Part shown: one piece after another, positions 1 to 6,211 of the stretch | Numbering within the stretch: position 1 is the first letter of the stretch | Layout: the number at the start of each line of letters is the position of its first letter | Assembly (NCBI GenBank): GCA_027066255.1 | Contig: JAMOOA010000171.1 | Location: 1 to 6,211 of the forward strand | Direction: 5' to 3' | Source of the DNA: Candidatus Altimarinota bacterium | GTDB lineage: Bacteria; Patescibacteriota; Gracilibacteria; BD1-5; UBA6164 | DNA length: 6,211 nt | Made by a program: the position numbers and the translations under genes | The notes under the pieces: generated by a model | Told to the model about the DNA's origin: nothing | Seen by the model: the letters and a program-made list of their open reading frames with translations, nothing else | Databases searched by the model: none

Positions 1-11
1 TAAGTTGAAAA

Positions 12-479
12 TTAGTCTCTTCAGCACTTTATGTTTCCTGAAGATGAGACGGCCGTTACAGTTCATCATTGAAAAGCTGTACCTGCGGTATTTACAATAG
101 AATAGTTTGCTGGGCAAGATGTTGTTACTGAACTTGCTGTATATGCAACTGTCACAAAATTCCTCGTTGAAACACTATTATCCATCTTCGCAGTACCTGA
201 AAAAAGCATTTTTCAGGTACTAAACGTTACTTTTTTACTAGAAAGGTCTATTCCTAAGACGGCTCCTGTAGGAACTGTGATAATTCTTGTCCCCACAGTG
301 ATATTTCCATATACTTTTATCCCTCCTGTTGGGTATGTACAATTTGCTGGGACAACCCAATTCCCATTAAAAGGAGGCTGACATGTCGCAGCAGTAGCAT
401 AGGAGATAATACAAAAATAAATACTTCCTATTATAAGAGAGAGTATTTTCTTGAATATATTTATATGTTTTTTCGACAT
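12..479 (-). CDS. Secreted protein of unknown function with signal peptide (code 25)
   Basis: I do not recognise a named family. The frame encodes 155 residues from ATG at 479-477 to TAA at 14-12 if UGA is read as Gly; four UGA codons lie at 215-213, 68-66, 65-63 and 23-21. Residues 1-11 are basic, residues 12-27 hydrophobic, and Ala-Thr-Ala at 28-30 fits a signal peptidase I site, so the protein is probably exported. The mature part begins with a Cys-containing segment (Cys33, Cys47), then a Gly/Val/Thr/Ile-rich stretch of likely beta strands (about 52-100) resembling a beta-solenoid or surface beta-sandwich; two further Cys lie in the C-terminal half. It starts 12 nt after the stop of the upstream minus-strand gene, so the two are probably co-transcribed. 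A 13-bp perfect hairpin lies inside the coding sequence at 192-221. Under the standard code it would end falsely at 213. Surface adhesin is only a guess. Confidence 0.8.
192..221. repeat. Perfect 13-bp inverted repeat inside a coding region
   Basis: AGTACCTGAAAAA at 192-204 is exactly complementary to 209-221, with the 4-nt loop AGCA at 205-208. It lies wholly within the secreted-protein gene on the minus strand, where it encodes a stretch around Ser-Thr-Gly-Lys-Met-Leu-Phe-Ser-Gly-Thr. The UGA (Gly) codon at 215-213 sits in the stem. It resembles a terminator stem, but the gene continues about 60 codons past it in code 25. Confidence 0.8.
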
Positions 480-491
480 ATCTCTAAAAAA

Positions 492-1202
492 CTATTTTAT
501 GATATAAAATATAGACTCTTGCGTTGTATCGAGATTTACTGTGTCTCCTCCTATGGTGTTATAATCATAGTTTGATGTTGATCCTGTAAATGTTACTATT
601 TCATCAATTGTTGTGGTATCATTTACAAAAACTCCTGTTCCTGTCGTTTCAGAGATAGTACCAATGTTTGGTATTATCTCAAATCAGATTCCTTCAAAAT
701 TCTGAAATCCTCATAATTCACTGTAAGCATAGCCATGAAGTTCCTTATCTATTTCACAATAATAGACAAAGATACTTGAAGAATAATCAAAATCCATAAA
801 TCCTACAGATTCACTATAGGCATACCCCCCAAGTTTGTACCCATATCCTGATGGACAAGCCCCTGTTGACCCTATAATTCTTACATTTTCTGAGGTATCT
901 GATGACCAATCTAATTCAAAAAATCAAAGTACTGAGTCATAATACCAGCCTATAAAATAATTTCCTATTACTGTGGAATTATTTCATTTATTTATATATG
1001 TAGCTTCTGATGTGCCAGTTCCTGTCTCTACCAAAGAGCTACTTGTTCATACTCCATCAGCTATGTCATCGGGTAGTACTTGAGAAATAATATCTTCTCA
1101 AAAAACAAAACCAAAAATAGTTATCCCCAATACAGTAAAAAATATTTTTATTTTTCTTCAAATGATTTTTCCTACTTTCTTTTCTCTTTTTATCTTTTCC
1201 AT
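492..1202 (-). CDS. Membrane-anchored/exported protein with GYAYSE-type aromatic repeats (code 25)
   Basis: This 236-residue frame runs from ATG at 1202-1200 to TAG at 494-492 and contains seven UGA codons read as Gly (residues 15, 35, 52, 73, 93, 164 and 173). The N-terminus is strongly basic (residues 1-19), followed by a hydrophobic segment at about 20-35, then an acidic start of the mature region. This fits an uncleaved N-terminal anchor or a signal peptide, with the rest outside the cell. The outer part contains three related motifs: residues 84-99, 126-140 (GYAYSESVGFMDFDY) and 157-171 (GYAYSELGGFQNFEG). Similar Gly-Tyr-Ala-Trp/Tyr-Ser-Glu repeats occur in surface proteins of CPR bacteria, from memory. 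Cys116 and Cys149 flank the second repeat and could form a disulfide. The C-terminal third is Thr/Ser/Gly-rich. The frame stays open upstream to 1304, but 1202 is the first ATG. It is divergent from the prepilin gene; function unknown. Confidence 0.82.
690..953 (-). repeat. Three degenerate aromatic protein repeats (GYAYSExxGFxxF)
   Basis: Within the minus-strand gene, three segments share the pattern Gly-[Tyr/Trp]-x-Tyr-[Ser/Asp]-x-x-x-Gly-Phe-x-x-[Phe/Leu]. They are encoded at about 953-906 (IGWYYDSVLGFFELDW), 827-783 and 734-690. The last two are closest to each other; the first is more diverged. They probably form a small beta-rich repeat fold. In the first and third copies a glycine is written UGA. 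Confidence 0.6.
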
Positions 1203-1368
1203 ATAGTATGACTTTGAAAATAAGTCTGCTGCTTTTATATTGAAATAAGTATTTATATCCTCCGACTTAGTACATGATACAGATAGCACACTACTTTTGG
1301 TATTCTATTTGTCCAATATCGCTTTACTTATAAAAAATCTATTTTAGAAACTAGCCTTTGTCTCCTTT
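1203..1368. promoter_or_regulatory. Divergent intergenic region between surface-protein genes and prepilin gene
   Basis: This region separates two divergently transcribed units, so it should hold promoters for both. On the plus strand a -10-like TATAAA lies at 1329-1334, about 34 nt before the prepilin ATG, with no convincing -35 at normal spacing. On the minus strand there are A/T-rich -10-like sequences but no clear pair. The reverse complement of 1258-1263 reads GGAGGA, a textbook Shine-Dalgarno sequence, yet no ATG, GTG or TTG follows at working distance. I see no ORF or RNA structure here. Confidence 0.4.
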
Positions 1369-2157
1369 ATGAAAAACAAAAACTCCTCGGGTTTTACGCT
1401 CGTAGAACTCATTGTTACTGCAACTATCCTCGTTATACTCACAGCTGTCGGTTTTTATAGTTATTCTCAAAATCTCACAGATGCAAGGGACTCAGTAAGA
1501 AAGTCTGACGTGGCTGATATAGAATCCAAGCTCAAGCTCTACAAACAAAAAAGAGGAGCCTATCCTACTCCTTGAGATAGTTTTAGCCTTACTAATAGTG
1601 GTGTCCTTGTTGCAAGACAATGAAAACTCAATAATAGTGTAGCTCTTTCTACTGCAGATTCTATTCCTACGGACCCTCTTACAAAAGAGGCTTACTTTTA
1701 TAGCATCACAACAAATAAGCAGGAGTTTGAACTAGCTCTTTCCCTTGAGAATGCTGATAATCCTATTGCCATATTAGAATGAAATTATAAGAGTGTATCT
1801 AAGAACGTTCTTCCCACTATCACTTTAGCCATTTCTACAGGAAGCATTATAGAGGTGCATGATGGAATATGAATATGATCAACAAATAGAATGAAATTCA
1901 TCTTTGACCTCTGAGGATACAATATCCCTTACACATTCACCTCACCCTACTCCCCTGAAACAGATGGGAGTACTTCCCTTGCAACCCTTCTTGCTGATCC
2001 CTCTATAGATTATTGGCAAAACTCTGATTATAGAAACTGTACTGAAATATATGAGGCTGGTAAATCTATATCAAACGGTAGCGCTACTGAAGAATATCAA
2101 ATACTCAATACTTCCGGAGTTCTTGTAGACACTACTTGTGATTTTTCTGCATATTAA
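1369..2157 (+). CDS. Type IV prepilin / type II pseudopilin-like protein (code 25)
   Basis: The protein has 262 residues from ATG 1369 to TAA 2155-2157, with six UGA codons read as Gly (1573, 1621, 1780, 1870, 1876, 1912). The N-terminus is a class III prepilin signal: short basic leader, Gly8 before Phe9, then FTLVELIVTATILVILTAV, with Glu13 at position +5 of the mature chain. Prepilin peptidase (PilD) would cut after Gly8 and methylate Phe9; the hydrophobic helix anchors the subunit in the membrane before assembly. The segment DARDSVRKSDVADIESKL followed by Lys-Leu-Tyr and Gly-Ala-Tyr-Pro is typical of the pilin/pseudopilin helix and loop. The C-terminal region is larger than in minimal pseudopilins and ends with Cys224 and Cys257, which could form a pilin-type disulfide loop. 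An in-frame TAG at 1345 precedes the start, so ATG 1369 is secure. There is no Shine-Dalgarno sequence. Major versus minor pilin cannot be decided. Confidence 0.93.
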
Positions 2158-2177
2158 GATGCAAAATTTCCTGATTT

Positions 2178-2206
2178 TTGACATATTTTAGAAAATAGTT
2201 TACACT
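2178..2206 (+). promoter_or_regulatory. Putative sigma70-type promoter before the single-pass membrane protein gene
   Basis: A perfect -35 TTGACA at 2178-2183 is followed after 17 bp by TACACT at 2201-2206, which matches four of six -10 positions. Initiation near 2213 would give a leader of about 30 nt before ATG 2245. The 87-nt gap after the prepilin gene shows no terminator, so read-through is also possible. This is a consensus match only. Confidence 0.4.
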
Positions 2207-2244
2207 TTATAGGAATATTCGAAAATTTCTATAAAACAATTTTT

Positions 2245-3057
2245 ATGCCTGGTATTAAGCTCAAACTCAAATCAATCCATACCTCAGAGGAAGTCGAAGA
2301 AAAAAAAACAGCTTCTGTATCTTGAGGAGATTTAAAAAAAGCTTCTTCTGAGAAAAAACTCGACCTCAGTGCTATAAGAAACAGCGCTCTGAAAGAACCC
2401 CCAGAAGAAGGAAAAGAAAAGGATATTATGGAACCTACACTTGCAGAATCTCAAGACAACATAACACTATGAGAGCAAGAACAGAGCTCAAAAATAAATC
2501 TTTCAAATATTCGCGCGAATAAGAAGGATGAAGAAAAAGAAAAGCAGGAAACTCTTGCTACGAAAAACAGTTCAATACAAGTGGAGGTAATTCAAAAAGA
2601 CAAGACTCTGTCTATGGAAGAGAAAAAAGTCGGGAATGAAAAGATGTTTTGAAATTATGAATCTCACTTTGAGAAAAAATCACAAAAATTTCTCGATAGA
2701 ATCAAAAAATTTACCTCAACCCCTAAAACACGTGTCTGACTTCTCCTGTTTTTAATAATTTCATCTATTTCTGTATTGTGAGGGCTTATGTATTTTATGC
2801 CTGAAAAACATTCTCTCAGTGTTTATAAAGCAAATATACTTGAGATATATGACTCTCAATTTTGAAGAAAACTTGATGTCTCTTCTGCAGAAGCAGCCAT
2901 TTCTGAGACTAAAAGAGAATCTATACCTGAAAAACAAGTAATACAAGAAGAATCTCTTATTCTTCCTAAAAAAGACATTCCAGTACAAAAAAACACAATA
3001 AAAAAAGATAATAAACAAAAACTCAAAGAACATTTACTGAAAAATTATCAAAAATAA
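2245..3057 (+). CDS. Single-pass membrane protein with long charged cytoplasmic tail (code 25)
   Basis: I do not recognise a named family. The frame gives 270 residues from ATG 2245 (first ATG after the upstream TAA at 2155) to TAA 3055-3057, with six UGA codons read as Gly (residues 27, 76, 136, 165, 179 and 207). Residues 1-163 are very rich in Lys and Glu and probably disordered or helical. A single hydrophobic span occupies about 164-184 and includes two UGA glycines. Basic residues just before it (Thr-Pro-Lys-Thr-Arg) suggest the N-terminal part is cytoplasmic and the last ~85 residues are outside. The N-terminal part holds two related motifs, KLDLSAIRN (38-46) and KINLSNIRA (83-91), and a weaker third at the extreme N-terminus (KLKLKSIHT). 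Between a prepilin and an assembly ATPase, it could be an inner-membrane pilus platform or regulatory protein of PilN-like topology; this is inference from context. Confidence 0.82.
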
Positions 3058-3058
3058 A

Positions 3059-3102
3059 ATAAAAGAAAGTCTATTGTAATAATACAATAGACTTTCTTTT
3101 AT
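3059..3102 (+). terminator. Perfect 20-bp hairpin, probable intrinsic terminator
   Basis: Two nucleotides after the TAA of the membrane protein gene, 3059-3078 and 3083-3102 are exact reverse complements separated by a 4-nt loop (ATAA). The left arm is A-rich and the right arm ends in CTTTCTTTTAT, so either strand could form a stem with a U-rich 3' side. It probably ends transcription of the prepilin/membrane-protein unit and separates it from the ATPase gene. The stem is AT-rich, so termination strength is uncertain. Confidence 0.8.
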
Positions 3103-3118
3103 AATACACGATATATGT

Positions 3119-3130
3119 TTGCATATGCAA
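3119..3130. promoter_or_regulatory. 12-bp perfect palindrome, possible operator
   Basis: TTGCATATGCAA is a perfect palindrome about 10 bp upstream of the putative -35 of the ATPase promoter and 16 bp after the terminator hairpin. The size and symmetry would suit a dimeric DNA-binding regulator. No second copy was noticed nearby, and short AT-rich palindromes occur by chance. Confidence 0.3.
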
Positions 3131-3139
3131 TAGTATTTT

Positions 3140-3169
3140 TTTCCATTCTTTCTATTAGTATGCTAGAAT
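3140..3169 (+). promoter_or_regulatory. Putative extended -10 promoter for the ATPase-phosphatase unit
   Basis: TAGAAT at 3164-3169 matches five of six -10 positions and is preceded by TG at 3161-3162, forming an extended -10 (TGnTAGAAT). A weak -35, TTTCCA at 3140-3145, lies 18 bp upstream. A start near 3176 would leave a leader of about 23 nt before ATG 3199. Its position straight after the terminator hairpin supports a new transcription unit. Confidence 0.45.
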
Positions 3170-3198
3170 TACTCTAATTATAGTATATTACAAAAAGT

Positions 3199-4422
3199 AT
3201 GCCTACTGCTCAGAATGTTGATGACATGAAGATCAAAAAAGATATCGTAGATGTTGTTACATATATTGCGAGTGTTTTTAAGGCTGCTATTGATATGGGA
3301 GCCTCTGATATACATATAGAGCCTATGGAAAAATTCATACTCATTCGATTCCGTTTAGATTGAGATTTTCTTATTTTTGATAAAGTTCATAGAGAAAATA
3401 TATCTGCTATAATAACAAGACTCAAAGTGCTTTCTCGTATCAAGATAGATGAAAACAAGAAACCTCAAGATGGGAAAATTGTTTACCATCATGAAGAACT
3501 TGACCAAAATATTGATGTACGTCTCTCTACTCTCCCTACAACGTTCGGTGAGAAAGTTGTTATGCGTATCCTAAAACAAGATGCAGCTCTTACAAACATA
3601 GAAGCGCTTTGACTTATTGATGTCAATGTAGAGAAAGTAAGAACAGCACTAAAAAGTACGTTTGGAATAATACTCGTAGCATGACCTACCGGTTCTGGTA
3701 AATCTACAACTCTCTTTGGAATACTCAAGAACTTCAATCCTCTAGAGTATAATATATCTACTCTTGAAGATCCGATAGAATACAATATAGAGTACGTAAA
3801 CCAGTCTCAAGTAAGAGCAGATATATGATATACTTTTGCATCTGGTCTTCGTAGTCTTGTTCGTCAAGATCCTGATATTATCATGGTTGGGGAAATACGT
3901 GACAAAGAAACAGCTACTCTTGCTGTAGAAGCAGCTCTTACTGGGCATTTAGTTCTCTCAACTATACATACAAACTCTGCTGCAGGTACTATTCAAAGAC
4001 TCATAAATATGGGAGTAGAGCCCTTTCTTCTTGCAAGTGCGATGAAAATGGTTGTTTCTCAAAGACTTGGAAAAAGAATATGTAGCCACTGTAAGGTAGA
4101 GCAACAGCTTGAACCAGCTGTAAGAGAAAAAGTAAAAAAATATCTTTCAAACATCATGGAGGAAGAAGATGTTGATCAGGCTACTTTCTTGAAAGGAGCT
4201 TGATGTGAAAAATGTAATGGATCAGGATACAAAGGAAGGCTTGGTTTTCATGAAGTCCTTATCGTGGAGGAATACCTAGAAAAAATGATGTTGGAAGATA
4301 TCAGTGCAAATGATATGAAAAAGGCAGCTGTAAAACATGGAATGATTACTATTATTCAGGATGCCTTACTCAAAGCCATACTGGGTGATACAACGGTCGA
4401 AGAAGCATTAAAACTAATATAA
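3199..4422 (+). CDS. pilB: PilB/GspE (PulE) family type IV pilus / type II secretion ATPase, short form (code 25)
   Basis: A hexameric cytoplasmic ATPase that powers pilin polymerisation or secretion. The 407-residue frame contains five UGA codons read as Gly. Family landmarks in order: SDIHIEP (36-42), the arginine-rich segment [18 protein letters not shown], Walker [11 protein letters not shown] (161-170, whose first Gly is UGA at 3682-3684), Asp box TLEDPIEY (188-195), Walker [15 protein letters not shown] (222-235), and His box [12 protein letters not shown] (248-259). CSHC (295-298) and CEKC (336-339) form the four-Cys zinc motif typical of PilB/GspE extension ATPases and absent from PilT. 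All catalytic motifs are intact. Typical PilB/GspE proteins have roughly 500-600 residues; this one starts almost at the DIHIEP domain and lacks the N-terminal N1/MshEN domain. An in-frame TAG at 3181-3183 rules out a longer version from this frame. The phosphatase gene begins 3 nt after its TAA. PilB and GspE are not separable from sequence alone; the nearby prepilin suits either. Confidence 0.95.
3682..3684 (+). other. UGA codon decoded as glycine in the Walker A motif
   Basis: This in-frame TGA occupies the first glycine of the nucleotide-binding P-loop (Ala-UGA-Pro-Thr-Gly-Ser-Gly-Lys-Ser-Thr). That position is an almost invariant Gly in this ATPase family, making it the cleanest single piece of evidence in the window for UGA = Gly rather than stop or Trp. 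Confidence 0.93.
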
Positions 4423-4425
4423 AAT

Positions 4426-6211
4426 ATGTTTGGATTTGGAAAACAAAAACCTGTAAATCAGGAAGAAATAAGAACTTTTGGGGATGCAATAAGAGCTATA
4501 AAGACTTTTATCTATTTACAAGAATGGACAAAAGCTGAAAAAGCTATACCTGAGATTATTGAGAGAGAATTTCATGCCTATAAAGACCTAGAAGCAAAAC
4601 TTAAAGGAAACTACTCTGAATCAGAAAAACAAAGAAAAGCTTACGAAAAAAATAAGCTCCTCGTGGAGAAGCTTGGACATAAGCTCAAGATTGAGAGACT
4701 CAAGTATGAAGCAAATATAGAAAAAGAAAGATTTAAAATACGTTTTGGAAAGATAAAGAAAGAAATCGAGAAACTTGCAGGAACAGGAAAAAATAATGAT
4801 GCTCTTAACCTTTTAACTCACTTCCTTGAAGATAATAGGGACAAATCAGCCGTAGTAACGTTTTACGATAAAGAAAAAAAGAAAATTCTCAAAAGTATAG
4901 AGGTAAAAAAGAAAAAAGATAAAAAAAAGGAGGAATACAATGAAGAACTCGAAGCTCTCAGACTCATAGGAAAGACTATAAAAACAAATGAACAGAATAA
5001 AGGTGTAAAGGAAGAAAAAGAAGAAGAAATATGGTTCTTTGCCTGACTTAGAAATAAACTCAGTTTTTGGAAGAATCTCAAAGAGAAACTCGAAAAAAAG
5101 AAACTTCTTGATGAAGTAAAAATACTTATGGAGGAAGAATCTAAAGCAAAACAAGAGATAGCTGAAAAGAAACTTGAGAATATCCACAAATGACTCGTAA
5201 AAGATCTCGAGCAAAAAGATATGATTGGATATGATATATATGGGAAGATACTATGATACGACAAGATATCTGGTGATACTTTTGGGTTTCTTGAGGGAAA
5301 GGATAAGTATAACTTCTTCATTTGAGATGCTACAGGGCATGGTGTGAGAGCTGGGCTCATAGTTTCTCTCCTCACAAAAAATTTTCAAGAGCATGCTCTC
5401 AAAAATGATCTTCCGACCATTGCTATGAAAACCAATAACAATTTGAAAGAGAACCTTCAAAGTAGAAACTTCGCTACTGGTATATTTTTTGAAGTAATAA
5501 AGGCTTTTAAATGATCTATCAACTTTGTATGATTTGGTCATGAACCCATGCTCGTTTATAGAGCAAAGACAAAAACTATTGAAAAAATTATTCCTGGTGG
5601 ACTTGCTGGAGGAATAAGACTTATTAAGAAACTTGAAGAAGTACAAGTGAAAAGTATAGAAATGGCTCATGATGATACTCTATTAACTTTCAGTGATGGT
5701 ATAGTAGAGGCTAAAAATGAAGAATGAAAATTCTATGGAATGGAAAGATTGGAGAAGGCCTTTCTATGAGCTGCAAAATCTCATTTAGATATACATAACG
5801 TATATGAATCTATACTTGAAGATCTCAAACTCTTTAAAGCAGGGACAAGTTTATTAGACGATACGACTCTTCTTATACTAAAGAGAAATGAGGAAAAGGA
5901 TCTCGTTACAAGTGAATCTGTAGAACTCAGGGAAATAAGTGCCAAAGAAGGACTCTCTAGGAAACAAACAAAAAGACTTGAAGGAAAAAATAAAGAAGAG
6001 CTCGAAGAAGAGCTTGAGAAGATTCGTAAAGAAAAGGAAATTGATAATATCATACAAATTCTTGAGTCTTACTATCTCACTGGAGAAATACTCAAACTCA
6101 AACAAGAAGCTACAAGGTATATAAAAGAGGGATATATACATAAAAAGATAAACTTCTATATGAAGAAGGCTATAGAAAAAGAAACAAGTTATAAAATTGA
6201 ACAAAAAAATA
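4426..6211 (+). CDS. SpoIIE/RsbU-type PP2C serine phosphatase with coiled-coil N-terminus (partial at 3' end, code 25)
   Basis: The frame is open for 595 codons to the window edge with eight UGA codons read as Gly (5044, 5191, 5254, 5323, 5512, 5530, 5725, 5767), so the C-terminus is missing. Residues 1-265 are helical and Lys/Glu-rich, with coiled-coil stretches and possible TPR-like helices near 20-55 and 120-150; no membrane span, HAMP, GAF or PAS domain is evident. Residues about 268-487 match the SpoIIE/PP2C fold: SGD (282-284), IGDATGHGV (299-307), FATG (349-352), GFGHEP (369-374), DDTLLTFSDGIVEA (416-429) and DDTTLLIL (478-485). Asp284, Asp301, Asp424 and Asp478/479 are the likely metal ligands, so activity is plausible. 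Residues after 490 return to charged helices. Known relatives dephosphorylate Ser/Thr on anti-sigma antagonists or other partners. Placed 3 nt after the pilus ATPase gene, it is probably co-transcribed and may regulate pilus function; the substrate is unknown. Confidence 0.92.

Noticed and set aside
18..44. Short inverted repeat TCTTCAG...CTGAAGA as a terminator of the minus-strand gene
   Set aside because: The 7-bp stem has a 13-nt loop, lies inside the coding sequence and lacks a T-tract; it is within chance expectation.
213..479. An 88-residue protein ending at the TGA at 213
   Set aside because: This is a standard-code artefact. With UGA as Gly the frame continues to TAA at 14-12 with the same composition.
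1369..2157. A prepilin pseudogene broken by stop codons
   Set aside because: Every internal stop is UGA, with no in-frame UAA or UAG, and the same pattern holds in all neighbouring genes including conserved Gly sites. This is recoding, not decay.
2761..3033. Minus-strand ORF of 90 residues rich in Phe and Tyr
   Set aside because: It is the antisense of the Lys-rich C-terminal part of the single-pass membrane protein gene, with no family match.
3489..3948. Minus-strand ORFs at 3489-3785 and 3742-3948
   Set aside because: They lie opposite the strongly conserved ATPase catalytic core, which accounts for the open frames.
4863..5375. Long minus-strand ORFs (4846-5214, 4863-5375, 5251-5670, 5781-6053, 5878-6204)
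   Set aside because: They are Ser/Phe-rich low-complexity translations opposite the Lys/Glu-rich phosphatase gene, as expected from antisense AAG/GAA/AGA codons. They show no recognisable motif.
5939..6124. Plus-strand Lys-rich 61-residue ORF
   Set aside because: It is an alternate frame inside the phosphatase C-terminal helical region, whose main frame stays open to the window edge.
3199..6211. UGA read as tryptophan (code 4, Mycoplasma-type) or as selenocysteine
   Set aside because: The UGA sites match conserved Gly positions in PilB and SpoIIE motifs, UGG is used for Trp, and the UGA codons are too many and too ordinary in context for selenocysteine.

Overview
The window is AT-rich bacterial DNA that only makes sense if UGA encodes glycine (genetic code 25). 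I count 36 in-frame UGA codons across six genes. They fall where conserved families require glycine, for example the Walker A loop of an ATPase and the Gly-Asp metal motif of a PP2C-type phosphatase. Every gene whose end is visible stops at UAA or UAG. This code is known from Candidate Phyla Radiation bacteria of the Gracilibacteria (BD1-5) and Absconditabacteria (SR1), so the source is most likely one of these. Read with the standard code, every gene here breaks into pieces and looks like a row of short ORFs or pseudogenes.

Layout. Positions 12-1202 (minus strand) hold two adjacent genes for exported or membrane-anchored surface proteins, one with three aromatic GYAYSE-type repeats and one with a clear signal peptide. 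A 166-bp divergent intergenic region (1203-1368) follows. On the plus strand come a type IV prepilin/pseudopilin (1369-2157), a single-pass membrane protein with a long charged cytoplasmic tail (2245-3057), and a perfect 20-bp hairpin that probably terminates transcription (3059-3102). After a promoter-like region come a PilB/GspE-family assembly ATPase lacking the usual N-terminal domain (3199-4422) and, 3 nt later, a large protein with a SpoIIE/RsbU-type serine phosphatase domain between helical, coiled-coil-rich flanks (4426 to beyond the window end).

Interpretation. Prepilin, membrane protein and ATPase suggest part of a type IV pilus or related secretion/competence machine. The tight linkage of the SpoIIE-type phosphatase to the ATPase suggests, as inference, control by protein dephosphorylation. 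The two divergent exported proteins may be surface or pilus-associated factors. No consensus Shine-Dalgarno sequence precedes any of the six starts. I saw no RNA gene, CRISPR array, insertion sequence or integration site.
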